From positions 6,820,001 to 6,884,000 of the forward strand of contig JBANDB010000003.1 in the NCBI GenBank assembly GCA_037576215.1: 64,000 nt of DNA, written 5' to 3'. The stretch is from Armillaria gallica. Taxonomy: Eukaryota > Basidiomycota > Agaricomycetes > Agaricales > Physalacriaceae. The position numbers and the translations under genes were made by a program. Positions 1 through 10,701 of the stretch are shown here, one piece after another; position 1 is the stretch's first letter, and every line of letters starts with the position of its first letter. The notes beneath the pieces are model-generated. The model was given only the letters and a program-made list of their open reading frames with translations, did not search any database and was not told where the DNA came from.

Positions 1-146
1 GGTAAAGCTAGGTCTTTAGTTCATTTGATTTGTAGTAGCAGTGTCGTGTGAGGTGTGTCACGAATCGTAAAGGTCCATCACCGTAAGTGTCGGAAAGTCA
101 TGGAAAGGTCGTAAATACTGCAGCGCCGGTTCATCAGTGTCCTTGC

Positions 147-1477
147 CTAAACGAAACTAACCCTCAAAACACCCTTTCTATCCCAGGACGGCATAGCGGA
201 GCGGACACAACTGTCCATGCCCAAGCGTAGGTCCGGATAGAGCCTCCCATTCACCACGATGAGCTGGATTAGCTGTAGCTCGGCGAACTGAGGGCTAGAT
301 AGCACCTTGTCCAGATATTTAAGGAACGGCTCATCTAAATGGAACTGACGAGAGGCGGCGAAGGCTATATCCAGGACCCGAAGACAGGGCGAGGATATTT
401 GTAAAAGCACATGATTTAGCCATGGAATGAGGGAGAGCACACGGAAAGGAGAGGAGAGGCTAAGCCTTCGAAGGGATGTGTTGGACGAGAGGTCCACAGT
501 GGATATGATCGTATCTGATGATATATCCGCTGTTTAAACCAAAATGAGAATCAGTGCCGTTTTAGGTCACAAGTGAAGATTTCTCACCTAGCGACACGAT
601 TTCTAGATAGTTGAGAGACGAGCCCAATGATCGTAAAATCGCGGAGGGATCCGTGTACCTCGAAACATGAGCGCCGATTGTTGCAGTGAGTTCATCACCG
701 CGCTTCGGTGAATGGCACGCCCAGTGGAGACTCTTTCTCAGGAATGTCCCTGCCCCCCTAAGTGAAAGCGCGCTTTTTTCGTCGTCCATCATGATTTTAT
801 CTGCCAACAATCGTTCGAGCACAGGTTGCGGGTCTCCAAATTCAATGTCCTGGAACACGACGTGACGCAAAGCTGTGAAACCTGCGACAAGTTCGGCAAA
901 TTGTGAATGTCGGGGGAAAGTGACACAGGACAACTCCAAGGAGCTAACAGTGTCGAGGGAGAACATTAGTGATGGGATAGGCGATCCGGCTAGTGCTTCC
1001 CAATTGGTATTCTCGAGGATTAGTACTGAGGCGTTGCCAACGTCTCTGAGACCCTGTAAGGCGCTGGCCAAAGCTTCGAGCTGGGATGGATTCCATGACA
1101 TGGCATCATGATGCTGATGCGATCCCACAATGCGTATGCGGCGAGCGCGGGGGTATATGGTGAAGAACGAGAAAGGGTTGTCACGGAAAGAGCTGAATGT
1201 CTCGACGGAACTATGCTGGAGCCGAATGGACGAAAAGGCATGGAAGTGAGTGCGCGAACGCCACCGTTTGCACACAAAGCTGCATTTTTTGAGGTTTTTT
1301 ATGTCGGTGCTGAGCTCGTCGATAATTTCTTCCTGCAGTTCGAGAGGAAGCACGACGGTATGACGTTTCGGGTAGGCGTCGACGATGAGCGAAACTGCCT
1401 GAATGCCGTTGCTAGTCTAAAAAAAGTTTAAATCAGCTTTATATGGGTCTAGGCTTGTCCCCGCCCGAGCTTACCAT
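147..1477 (-). CDS. F-box-type protein (three exons)
   Basis: Predicted exons are 1475-1477, 589/588-1416 and 147-529; both introns are 58 nt. The start codon ATG forms an exon by itself: it is followed at once by GTAAGC, and the second exon resumes with Thr-Ser-Asn after a T-rich TAG acceptor. The joined product is about 404 residues. An F-box-like segment lies near residues 24-60 (LPLELQEEIIDEL, then CSFVCKRWR), followed by a long region typical of basidiomycete F-box proteins, with a leucine-rich C-terminus in the last exon. Such proteins usually act as substrate receptors of SCF ubiquitin ligases through Skp1, but the target cannot be read from sequence. Phases fit at both junctions and the frame is open throughout. 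The alternative is a longer upstream exon: another open frame overlaps the ATG, but splicing it gives an immediate stop. Confidence 0.72.
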
Positions 1478-1969
1478 GTTTGTCGAATATATTGGCCAAT
1501 AGTAGTTCTGCAATAGCTGGTGGTGGGCGACGATGTGGAAAGATGATAATGTACGACGTGAACAGAACCAGGAAGAGTGTGGGGATAACGACTTCGCGGA
1601 GTTCTATGTAGGCATTTATGTGAAACCGAATAGCCGCTCCCGTCATGCGGGACTCCAGGAGGACGTTAGGCTCGGGAATATGCAACCAACAGCACCGCGT
1701 CCTGTCACATCTGAAGCAGCGATTTATTTACCTTTTATTCCAACAGAAGAATATAAGGGAGACAAGCGAAATTGAATCGTACCAAGGGCCAAAAACAAAA
1801 AATATATTGACCGGGCCATGAAGCGGTTGTTTCTATTCTCCGGAAACAACATGATGATCATGAAGCAGCAGTGTGAACGATCGGCAATCATCGGATGCCG
1901 TGTCGGGCCGCGGTACCTGCCGAAGCTGTTCATGGACTTCCATCTTATCCGATAAAATGATGAATCAGC
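1478..1969. other. Intergenic region between divergent genes
   Basis: About 490 bp separate the divergent F-box-type gene (minus) and glutaredoxin gene (plus), so it probably carries both promoters. A 78-residue minus-strand open frame with one hydrophobic stretch (1449-1685) runs through part of it, but it has no family match I recognise and overlaps the F-box start codon. No clear TATA box or other element was identified. Confidence 0.4.
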
Positions 1970-2835
1970 ATGGCCAATTACCATCAAGTCGTCTCCCCCT
2001 CTCATTTCCAGGAGCTCCTCTCCACCGACCTTACCAGGGTATCGCTCATTAACTTCTGGGCGGACTTTGCAGAGCCATGCAAGCAAATGAACGAGGTCGT
2101 CTTCGAGCTGTCGAAGAAGTACCCTGCTGTTCTTTTTCTCCAGGTGCATTTGCAATATTCCATCGTTTTTTCATATACTCACCTTCATGTCTCCAGGTCG
2201 AGGCTGAATCTCAGCAAGATATTGCAGAATCCTTTGACATTGATGCTGTTCCGTCTTTTGTCATCTTGAGGGTGCGTTGACATCATTTTCGGCATCGAAC
2301 TACCCGTTAATCAGGTAACAGGGTCATACCTTACTGGATCGGATATCTGGAGCAAATGCTCAAGCGCTGACTGCTGCCATCGCCAGACATGCAGCTTCGC
2401 CGTCTATCAATCCCCTCTCCAAGACTGATCTAGCCCCAGCTAAGGCCGCCGACATCGTCAGTGAGAAGGAGACAGGGGAGGAGCTAGAAAAGCGTATGCG
2501 AGGCCTAATGACTCAGTCGAAGGTGGTACTTTTCATGAAGGGCAGCCCAGATGCCCCTCGCTGCGGGTTTTCGAGAAGGATCACGGGACTTCTGAAGGAC
2601 CAGAACGTGGAGTATACGCATTTCGACATCCTTTCCGACGAAGACGTTCGGCAAGGTATGTGGGGCTGAAGTTATTTTTGAATATTGTGCAACTTAGCTA
2701 TCGTCTCTAGGTCTAAAAAAGCTGAACGATTGGCCTACGTTCCCCCAATTGATTATCAATGGAGAATTTGTCGGTGGGTTGGATATCGTGCAGGAAATGA
2801 TTGACAACGGAGAGTTTGCGGAAGCCATCGCTTAG
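1970..2835 (+). CDS. Monothiol glutaredoxin, Grx3/Grx4 type
   Basis: Four exons (1970-2143, 2197-2271, 2322-2655, 2711-2835) join in phase to about 235 residues, close to yeast Grx3/Grx4. Residues 1-105 form a thioredoxin-like domain with [12 protein letters not shown] near residue 29, where the usual redox CxxC is reduced to a single Cys37. The C-terminal glutaredoxin domain carries the monothiol CGFS motif at about 164-167, then the [16 protein letters not shown] stretch that holds glutathione. Members of this family bind a [2Fe-2S] cluster with glutathione, often together with BolA-type proteins, and work in cytosolic and nuclear iron handling and iron sensing. All key residues are present and introns are 50-55 nt. 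It starts about 0.5 kb from the divergent F-box gene and converges with the reductase gene ending at 2962. Confidence 0.93.
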
Positions 2836-2961
2836 ATCAACTGTAAGGCCTTGTAGTTTGTACTTTTCATTGTACATCAGCTCTAGTACAAGCATACATA
2901 TGGTATGTTTAATAAATATTTGTACAAGCGACGTATCTGACATTCAGTTAGGGAGACCAGA

Positions 2962-4372
2962 TTATCTTATATATCCCTGGAGCTTGAATCCCTTTTCTTT
3001 CCAGAATTTCTCGATGCGAAGGAGACTGTCGACCGAGTCCAAAACTGTCTTCTCCCAAGGGATGAACGAGTCGGGCTTTATCCCGATCACCTCCTCGATC
3101 CTCTTCCAGTCCAATAGGAGGGTGTTAGATGACCACTCTGGTGCCATACGAGCATCGGCAAGGCGTTCCTTAAGCTCCGGGCGTTCTCGCGCTATGGTTT
3201 CGATTGCCACCCTGTATGAGCACTCGCGGGGACACACGATAGCTACCCTCTTTCGGCCGACCTTGGACGAAAGGGGCGACTCAAGGGCGAGAACGTGTGC
3301 TCTAGCAGTATCACGAACATCGATTGCCCCCGGAGCGATAGGAAAGGCGGCCGTGTCTGGTCGAAGAAAAGAATATATAGTCGAGTTCGTGGAAAGTGCG
3401 TTAAGGTCTGGTTCAGGAAGGAGGTGCTCAAAGCCTGGAGCGAAGGGACCGTAATTAAATGGTGGCCCCACTATTGGGCATCAGTGGACTGCGGAAGGTA
3501 AAGTTTAGTTTAAAACGTCCGCACCGAGGGTAACATCAATCTCAGAATGGATATGGGAAAACTCGACTACGGCCAAGTCGGAATATTTCTTTTGGGCTAC
3601 GTAGATAAGGAACGGATGTCCCGAAGCTATGGCCTCCTCTTTGGTGATAGTGTTCCAAACTTGAACGGCCGAGAGTTAGGACTGTTTTGCAGGGCTATTC
3701 ACGGGGGACTCACCGTTTGCATCATACGGACCCTTGGGGAAATCATAGGTCAAGACAGAGCTGGTAACAACTGCCCTCGGAACTTTAGCTCTGACGGCCT
3801 CTCGCAGTACGTGAAGGGAACCTTCGATAGCGGTCTGTAAGTTGATGATCAACCGCTGGTAACCATTACACAGCCCAAGGAACGAATATACTCACTCGTA
3901 AGGCTGCTTCAGCGCTAACTCTTCCTGGAAGAGGTGCCGCTGCATGGATAATCCCGTCTACTCCTGTAAGGAGGCTAGCTAGATTTATTGACATTGAGAG
4001 CGATGATCAAGCTGTCTGACCTTTGAGGATTCGACTGAAATCCCCTGAACAGACATCACGGACCTCTACAACCTCAAAATTGTCGCGACTGTAATTGGCT
4101 GATAGAGCTCTCTTTAGTAGCTCGATTTTCCTGCCTCTGGCGGCCCTGAAGAGGAGCCTTAGATGAGGAAGGGAGACTTTGGAAGGATAAGCGTACGCTC
4201 GAACATTGTATCCTTTGTCTAGCAGCTGGGTCAAAATGTGCAGTCCGATGAATCCGGACCCCCCTGTCACCTATCTGATATTCAAAGCGAAAATTTTGGG
4301 TCGGATAGAAGGCGCACGAACGAATATTAGTTTCCGAGTCGTAGACGACGTCTTGCGAGTGGTGGGAGCCAT
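2962..4372 (-). CDS. NAD(P)-dependent extended SDR (dihydroflavonol reductase-like)
   Basis: Six exons: 4322-4372, 4021-4270, 3896-3963, 3714-3834, 3525-3659 and 2962-3470. They join in phase to about 377 residues. The nucleotide-binding motif VTGGSGFIG spans residues 18-26 and is split from the N-terminus by a 51-nt intron. The catalytic pair YVAQK is at residues 183-187. Family features in between include GVDGIIHAAAP and AVVTSS. The last intron uses TAG at 3471 as acceptor; the CAG 18 nt earlier would bring a stop into frame. Proteins of this class reduce carbonyls of small molecules (dihydroflavonols, cinnamoyl-CoA, methylglyoxal and others); the substrate here is unknown. It is convergent with the glutaredoxin gene and divergent from the MYND gene. 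Exon phases and motif order make the gene call strong. Confidence 0.88.
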
Positions 4373-4797
4373 ATAAAAATATATCGAGGTAAAATAAGTG
4401 GGCGGTCAAGGAGGAAGAAAAGTCAAGCCAGGGCTGCTGTCCAATACTTCTTTATATGTCTTCTGTCGACATAAGTTTCGTCAGATTTTCAACGACTCAA
4501 TGTCAGGCAAGCGGCTACTGTCTCTCGCCTATTAAAATTTGGCGTCGCCGAGCCCCGAAAGGAGCATCTAGACCTAACTTTGAATTACATTGTCGTTCAC
4601 TGGCCGAACCCTCCTGATGAAACGCAGGAGTCCCAAGCAGAGAATCACCAAGCAGCATCGGGCTTGTCCAACCCGTGCCCGAGCACCAAAATGGACACTG
4701 GACAGCCACAGACACGTGAGAGGCGCGTCTGACGTAAGCCGTCGCACATGAAATCCAATTTTTCTTCTATCTACCAACGCATTACCCGTCGCCTAAC
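4373..4797. other. Intergenic region, divergent SDR and MYND genes
   Basis: This 425-bp stretch lies between the reductase start codon (minus) and the proposed MYND-protein start codon (plus), so it likely holds both promoters. Short open frames here show no recognisable domain. No specific site was identified. Confidence 0.4.
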
Positions 4798-5831
4798 ATG
4801 GATTACTTGGATACAGATACTCGTGCAAGACTCATGAATATCATCCATTCCGGTGACACAGGAGAAGGAAGGTTCGTCGTGCACTTTTTCTTCCCTGAAA
4901 CATCTCTGAAACTCGAGGTAGATCTATAGAAGAACTGACGAAAACTCAAGAAATGCTAAAAGGACAAGAATCCCAGCGCCTGAGAACGTACTGTACTACT
5001 CAGATGATGATTCCCAACCGCGACCTTGATACCTACGGTATGCTACTTGCTGCCGCCGACATCATCAGAGTACGTGAAGATTTCGACATGCGAGTGGATC
5101 GGCACTTCAAAATCACCTCCACGTCGTCCGAGAATCTAGAGATATGTAAAGAGGCCGCCCGTGCTGCCGCGGCTGGTGAACTCTATCAAATGCACTGGGG
5201 CCCTACCCGAGTTCCAATTTACAACCTTCTTGGCTTGTTCACGATTCTCTACCCTCCAGAGCGGACTTCATATCTTAGCATCGCGAAGTATCTCATTAAA
5301 ACGGCGCGAGTCCCGGTAGACGGAACAGACCTTTCTGGCACCCGTGCACTATCGCATTGCTTCTCTACGAAACCCGGGTTTGACCTCGAGTATGCGCAAA
5401 TTCTCTACGATGCTGGCGGAGATGTCAACTCTCGTAACCGCTACGGGTCGACTGTCGCACAAGAGATTGTCCAGGTCTACAAGCCCGGCGACCGCGACGC
5501 TGTTAGTCGTGCTCACGCTGCATTGGAATGGTTTTTGCGGCACGGTGGTAATATTGATCTCGCCGACGAGGATGGGTACACCGTTCGAATGACCATCACG
5601 ACGTTGCGGAAGATACCGACGTTGAGAGAAATCACGAAGCTCGTGGATGCGGAGGATGCCAGACGGAGAGCACTGGGGGATACGTGTTGTGCGACATGTG
5701 CACGGACGGGGGAGAGCACAACATTGGCACGCTGTGGGAAATGCAAAAAAGTTCGGTACTGCCTGCCGGGGCTACGTGCTTGTCAGGCTTTGGACTGGCC
5801 GAAGCACAAGAAGACCTGCAGGAAACCTTAG
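4798..5831 (+). CDS. MYND zinc-finger protein with ankyrin-like region
   Basis: The main exon is open from 4930 to the stop at 5829-5831. A first exon 4798-4852 spliced over a 77-nt intron gives a start MDYLDTDTRARL and about 318 residues; starting at the ATG at 4953 gives 292. Residues about 140-250 have ankyrin-like helices (YAQILYDAGGDVNSRNRYGS, then LRHGGNIDLADEDGY). The C-terminus is a MYND finger from residue 271: CATC, CGKC, YC, CQ, H and a final C. MYND fingers bind zinc and mediate protein contacts, often with proline-rich partners; function is otherwise unknown. Oddity: six residues separate the Cys of YC from that of CQ, where three are usual, so the loop is three residues longer. 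The main exon is well supported; the first exon is inferred. Confidence 0.75.
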
Positions 5832-6703
5832 GCTATCCGGTACGTGCCATCCATTCCGATTACCTTCCGCTCACTAACCGAACGTTCATGTCGTTCAGAC
5901 CAAGAGAAGTTCTCTATTGTAGACCATCCAAATGATTGTCGTCTGGTAACATTATTGTAATTCCGTGAGTGTGAAATATAGGAGCCGGGCGTTTGGCTAA
6001 CAACTGGATGGTGATCAGGTACTTGTCTTACAGCGAATCGATCTATTATTTTCTCGATATGAACCGGCCCAAGGAATATCCGCACAGTAAGTATCTCACT
6101 CCGCATCCCTTCTATGAAAGCCCGGTGCAGTCTTGTGATCATCCATGGCTATTCATATGCAGCATTCGACTCTTCGACAGTCACAAAACTTGGAGCTAAG
6201 GTGTCTCTCGTTGTAGACGACTTGCTGGCCAAATTCCGGGGTTTAGGCCCTACGATGCCGCTATCACCATCAGAACCTCAATGGTTTCTGCGCTCTTGCG
6301 AGAATTCGACATGTGACGTCGTTACCCAGAGCAAGCTTTAAACGTTTGAGTACTGTGCGGCACGCCGCATCGTCAGACGGCCTCCGTGACCCTGTTTTCA
6401 TGAGAAGTACATTAATTACTTATTTCGAGTGTGCAAACCTTGGACTGACTGCAGGGCGTAGAACTAATCTTTGCCTCGTTTCGGTGGTTTTGCCGAAGGA
6501 TGTCTCTCACTCCTGTGACATTTGATCCCCTCCGCGTCCTCTATTGGCTGAGGACTTTGATTGTCCCCCCAACATGGATGAATTAGCGATATCGAGCCTG
6601 TGATTTGCAGTTACTACACGTTTCAATGTTCTGTCCCAATGATGTATAAAGTTTCTGTCGCATCAGGGATTCAAATCGTCCTACCCTCCAACTTGAAACC
6701 GCG
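5832..6703. other. Gene-poor stretch
   Basis: About 870 bp hold only short open frames on both strands (for example 5993-6199 plus and 5828-6142 minus) with no recognisable domain or good splice continuity. The last part presumably carries the promoter of the isochorismatase-fold gene. No repeats or RNA genes were seen. Confidence 0.4.
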
Positions 6704-7321
6704 ATGCCGGGAAATACACGCAGAATACTCCTTATCCTAGACGCCCAAAAGGCCGCGCTCTCCCCTCCTCCCACGGGAATTCCCTCCTCAAAAACAGTCA
6801 GCAAGAACATCACGCAGATACTAGAAACTGCGCGGTCCGCGAACCCACCGCCATTGATAATCCACATTCGCACTGCGGGTGACGTAGGAGAGCCCGACGA
6901 GCCAAACACCCCGGGATGGGAGCTCGTCAACCCCCCGTTGCCGAACGAGCCAGTGATTGATAAGAAGAAGAACAACGCTTTTGCGGGAACGATTCTCGGG
7001 GATCTCATAGTTTCTGATGCGGAGATCGTTGTGGTTGGATTACAGTCGGATTTCTCTCTGAGAGCTAGTGAGGCAACTCGCGTTTCTTCTCACTTTGGAG
7101 ATCCTGATTTCTATGTAGCGTGCAGTGCTGCATTGGATCGGGGTAACGAGGTGTTGATGGTTCGGGGTGCCCATGGGACGTATGATCGCTTAGAAGTACT
7201 TTTTGGAGAGGGCACCACAACAGCGAGCGCGGTTGAGGCTGAGACAGAAGCTGAGCTGGAAGAGGCTGGAGTTTGCATTTTAGAGATGAAGGATCTGCCG
7301 GGTATCTTCAACAATCGGTAG
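6704..7321 (+). CDS. Isochorismatase-fold (cysteine hydrolase-like) protein
   Basis: Single exon, 205 residues, starting at an ATG. The fold is recognised from LLILDAQ (Asp13), IIHIRTAG, a Lys cluster at 87-89 followed by NNAFAGT, VVVGLQSD and a late RGAHGTYD. The family uses an Asp-Lys-Cys triad in amidases and cysteine hydrolases. Here Ser118 (GLQSDFSLR) occupies the usual Cys position. Members without Cys exist (EntB/PhzD-type isochorismatases), so the protein may act on a different substrate or be inactive. About 12 residues, VSSHFGDPDFYV, sit where most members go straight on to the next helix. They could be a family-specific insertion or an undetected short intron, but no in-phase splice pair was found. 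Likely cytosolic; the metabolic role is unknown. Confidence 0.8.
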   Translation: MPGNTRRILLILDAQKAALSPPPTGIPSSKTVSKNITQILETARSANPPPLIIHIRTAGDVGEPDEPNTPGWELVNPPLPNEPVIDKKKNNAFAGTILGDLIVSDAEIVVVGLQSDFSLRASEATRVSSHFGDPDFYVACSAALDRGNEVLMVRGAHGTYDRLEVLFGEGTTTASAVEAETEAELEEAGVCILEMKDLPGIFNNR

Positions 7322-8465
7322 TATTGCGTTTTACGTTTTGGGTATGTGGCCGTGCATTTCTAATAACCGGAGACGTCTAACAGGCTCGGGGAAACGAATC
7401 CAATAATATATAGCAGTCGGGAAAATCGTACAAGCACGGTGTTTAATCATGCCTCCGGCGAGTAGGGCACCTATTCTGGTCCCCATACAGTCAATACAGA
7501 GTCTAAGAGGCTTCCGTCATCAATGGAAAGTGCCATGGAACTGTTGCATCCGCTGTAAGTGTTCGTCAAGCTGCCAGACTTTTCTTCGGGATTGTCTGAA
7601 ATGTTCCCACACACGAAGAGCGCTCGCATCAAAGACGCTTAGTACGTGCCAGATACATTCCCTACGATCGAGTGTTGCCAGAGCGTGCTCGAGCTGACCG
7701 GGCATACATGAACGTGGAAGGCAGATCTTCAAAGGTGTATCTGGCACATTGAAGCTGTCAACAAGATTACCAGACAACCCTATTGTTGATGACCTCATTT
7801 TCATATTGGACTGTATAGTGGACAGTGAAAGCTGTTTCCGGGTGAGTTGCGAACGACATGGCGGTATTAGGATGGTGCCAACCGCTAGGCAATCATCGCT
7901 TAGCTTCACCACCGTCGCTTTCGACTTTACCTTTCGAAGGGACGAATGATAGGAACCTCGGGCAGTAATGGCATTCCTTTTACTACAACTGCCTGGCGAA
8001 GACGCGTCGTTTGCGGCAGGCACTCAGCACAGCGGTCGGCCCGCACATCCCGACAGAGATCATCGCCGCTATCTTGGCAGCAGGCACACGCCTACGTATA
8101 GTTTTACATCCTTTAGGAAATCATCATTCCTGGGAAGCCTTAAGCTATATATTGCTCTTTCGTCACCTTTATATCTGACCAAGTATCTTAGCACTCTTTG
8201 AGGTCTTCAGGACTAACCGAACTCTAACGAGGCTCGTCGAGGCATTGATTCAAAAATAATGCTGAGTGCTCCGATGTCACCTTGGTAAAAGCATACCGGC
8301 AATCCCGCCCTGTTCATCATCACGGAGATTCACGTACCAGGATCCCTGTATCACATTTTCCTGGGTATATTCTTGGCTGGCCTCCCCCGCAAAGCATACT
8401 TTGGTGTGTATGACCCGCTCTTTCCTAGGCTCATGACACAAAATGGAGGGTCGGCAGCTGAGCTT
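7322..8465. other. Gene-poor stretch with weak coding traces
   Basis: About 1.1 kb with no convincing gene. A 167-residue minus-strand frame (7520-8023) and short plus-strand frames, one reading IPTEIIAAILAAGTR near 8050, hint at a decayed F-box-like or NLR-like gene, but no domain is certain and frames are broken. The right edge is the insertion site of the inverted-repeat element. Confidence 0.3.
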
Positions 8466-8474
8466 CATCTCAGT
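8466..8474 (+). repeat. Target-site duplication, left copy
   Basis: CATCTCAGT directly abuts the left terminus (TAGTCTATCG) of the inverted-repeat element. The identical nine bases follow the right terminus at 9270-9278. Nine-base duplications are typical of Mutator-like elements. Confidence 0.88.
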
Positions 8475-9269
8475 TAGTCTATCGTTTAACGCGGGGGGGG
8501 TTGCCGTTCAAGGGCGTTATGACAAAGCCTTATATAATTTGATGGCCTTGCGTCGGCACCGCGCCAAATCGATTAGGTTTTGAGCTTACCGGCGGCAAGT
8601 TTGGCATGCCGAATTCAAGCCGGCTAGCGCGACAGAAAATACTGCTTGCTTCGCTTTCCCTCCATAATTGTTCAATTTGACATTACCATACACTTTGGAC
8701 ATTATATATATTAATTTACTACGCGTCCCAAGACCCTGTAATACAGGATTTATTCATTGCCGGAATCCCATCAGATTCAAGGGGCTACCGGAACGTCGGC
8801 CCGGTACACCGGGCAGGTAGGTAGGTTGAGCCGGCAGGCTAGTCTCTCGTAGACAGACGCAACATACACGACTACGGTGGGGGTGAGGTTGTAGTGAGTG
8901 TATGGAGTCTGTTGCTTAAATAGGCTATCTGCCGTTCAACTCAGTTATTACAAATCTGATGGGATTCCGGCAATGAATAAATCTTGTATTACAGGGTCTT
9001 GGGACACGTAGTAAACTAAGGAGAAGCAGGATATACAATGTTCACAGTGTATGGTAATGTGAAATAAAACAATTATGTAGGGAAAGCGAAGCAAGCAGTA
9101 TTTTCTGTCGAAACGCGCTAGCCGGCTTGAATTCGGCATGCCAAACTTGCCGCCGGTAAGCTCAAAACCTAATTGATTTGGCGCAGTGCCGATGCAAGGC
9201 CATCAAATTATATAAGGCTTTGTCATAACGCCCTTGAACGGCAACCCCCCCGCGTTAAACAATAGACTA
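8475..9269. mobile_element. Non-autonomous Mutator-like element with long inverted repeats
   Basis: The element is 795 bp. Its left arm (8475-8777) and right arm (8953-9269) are inverted copies of each other of about 300 bp, by eye roughly 90% identical with one indel region near 8700 and 9020. The ends read TAGTCTATCG and CAATAGACTA. A G-run follows the left terminus after GTTTAACGC. About 175 bp of unrelated sequence separates the arms, and no transposase frame fits inside. Flanking 9-bp direct repeats are perfect. Long arms plus a 9-bp duplication fit a MULE-type MITE; hAT elements would normally give 8 bp. It must rely on a transposase elsewhere. The intact duplication suggests a fairly recent insertion. 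Confidence 0.85.
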
Positions 9270-9278
9270 CATCTCAGT
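9270..9278 (+). repeat. Target-site duplication, right copy
   Basis: CATCTCAGT follows the right terminus CAATAGACTA and matches the left copy at 8466-8474 exactly. Confidence 0.88.
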
Positions 9279-9417
9279 GCCATCAATGCGATATACATGC
9301 TACACGTGCCAGTGATTTACAACGCGCCGTTCTTTTATTTCCGGCAATTCTGATGGGTATACTGAAGCCTTGCTCTGTAGAACGATGGCAGGCGACTTGT
9401 AACATACCAAGGATGGA

Positions 9418-9809
9418 ATGCGCGCACGCGACCATGCGATTCAACATTTCCAAACACCTCCGCGTCCTCTCAGGTATTTGGTGTATATTTTTTTTAACTT
9501 TACTTTTGTACATTAACGCTCACAATTGTGTTCACAGGGGTTCGCACGCTATTCGTCTATGCTTCTCTCCGATTAAATGCCCACTAGCTCGTCAAACTCT
9601 AGCCAGGGGTACGTGAGTTCTTTATTGTCCGAAGAGTGAGATACTATCTCATAAGACGTATCACAGATACATCCCTTGCGGAAAACATGTTGGCAGTGGT
9701 CAAGGGTCTGGAGGAAATGGAGGGGGAGCGTCTGTCAGTGGAAACGGAGGACAAACCTCCGATAGCTCAGGCTCTGGGTGAAATGGAAGCAAGTAAAGGT
9801 CAACAATGA
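9418..9809 (+). CDS. Possible small hypothetical gene (three exons)
   Basis: Exons 9418-9473, 9538-9608 and 9667-9809 join in phase across introns of 64 and 58 nt (donors GTATTTGG and GTACGTGAG, acceptors TTCACAG and TCACAG) to about 89 residues. The last exon reads DTSLAENMLAVVKGLEEMEG and is acidic and helix-prone. No family is recognised. A competing frame of the same last segment is glycine/serine rich and open for a shorter stretch. It lies 140 bp right of the inverted-repeat element, so its promoter may be altered by that insertion. The gene call rests only on consistent splice phases. Confidence 0.35.
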
Positions 9810-10067
9810 GAGACCCTGGTTCCTTTACGAATTTGAGTCGCTTTTTTATCTTATATCTGTTCACCGGAAGTAATTCACGCTCCCTTCGCCGTTTGCTATC
9901 CCATAACCTTTCAGAGCAGTTTCACCTATGCGACTGGGCTTGCTGTGCGGGCTTGTGCAATGGACAAAAGATAATTCGTTATTCGCGAATTGCTATTTAG
10001 TGTTCTTATTACCTAAGGACTAAAAGAGTGCAAAATCAACAAATAAAAGGTCTACGGGTCCTAGAAA

Positions 10068-10164
10068 CTCTCTGGCTGGGAGTCGAACCCAGCTTTCGCG
10101 CGAAAAGTCACTCTTACAGGTGTTGGATGACAGGCGCGTGTACTAACCGATATACTACCAGAGA
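10068..10164 (-). tRNA. tRNA-Asp(GTC), intron-containing, copy 1
   Basis: Read on the minus strand, the acceptor stem TCTCTGG pairs with CCAGAGA, followed by discriminator G. The D-arm holds TAGTATATCGGTTAGTAC. The anticodon stem CGCGC pairs with GCGCG, and the loop CTGTCA..C has anticodon GTC with T33. The T-arm is CTGGG-TTCGACT-CCCAG. A 25-nt intron follows position 37, the canonical place for tRNA introns. A-box and B-box promoters are intact. The stems and discriminator match eukaryotic tRNA-Asp. Confidence 0.9.
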
Positions 10165-10701
10165 TCCCATAAAGTTGACCTCCTTTCAAATATGATTGTT
10201 GATAAGAAATCGGGTCGACGCAGATGACCCGCATTGGCTCAACAACCAACGGCGATGTCTTCCAAGAAAAGTCATGAACTGAAGCGTCTGGCGCTTCAAC
10301 CTCAGCGACATTGGATGTCAAAACACCCCTAGTAGACCTGAGCAAGCAGCGCAGGTGTGTTGAATCTGATGTCAGGTTGGGCCATTGTCTTTATGTTCTA
10401 CGAATGTTTTCTCATATGTTACAGGATGTCACGACGAAACCGAAGGTACACAGATTTGTACAGCATAATCTACACTTGTAACACTGTCTGGCGAACGCGG
10501 TAGAAAAACGAAGGTATCAATGGCGAGAGAGAGTGAACTGTAGGGATATGAACTTGGAACGCTTATCGAGCTACAGTGGGTATAAGCTTCCTATATTCTA
10601 GTGCCGAAACTCAGTGTGCATGTCCAACAAAAAATTTGCGTGGCGTGGGGTGGGTGCAGCATGGCGGAGAAGGTGCGTTATTTTAGACGACTGCAACGAA
10701 A

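Noticed and set aside
1108..1431. 107-residue plus-strand open frame
   Set aside because: It is antisense to the F-box-type gene and has no domain.
3547..3840. 97-residue plus-strand open frame
   Set aside because: It is antisense to exons 4 and 5 of the SDR gene, which has clear motifs and matching splice phases on the minus strand.
7055..7125. Short intron in the isochorismatase-fold gene
   Set aside because: A GTTTCT...TGTAG pair exists, but removing it shifts the frame, so the extra residues are treated as an insertion.
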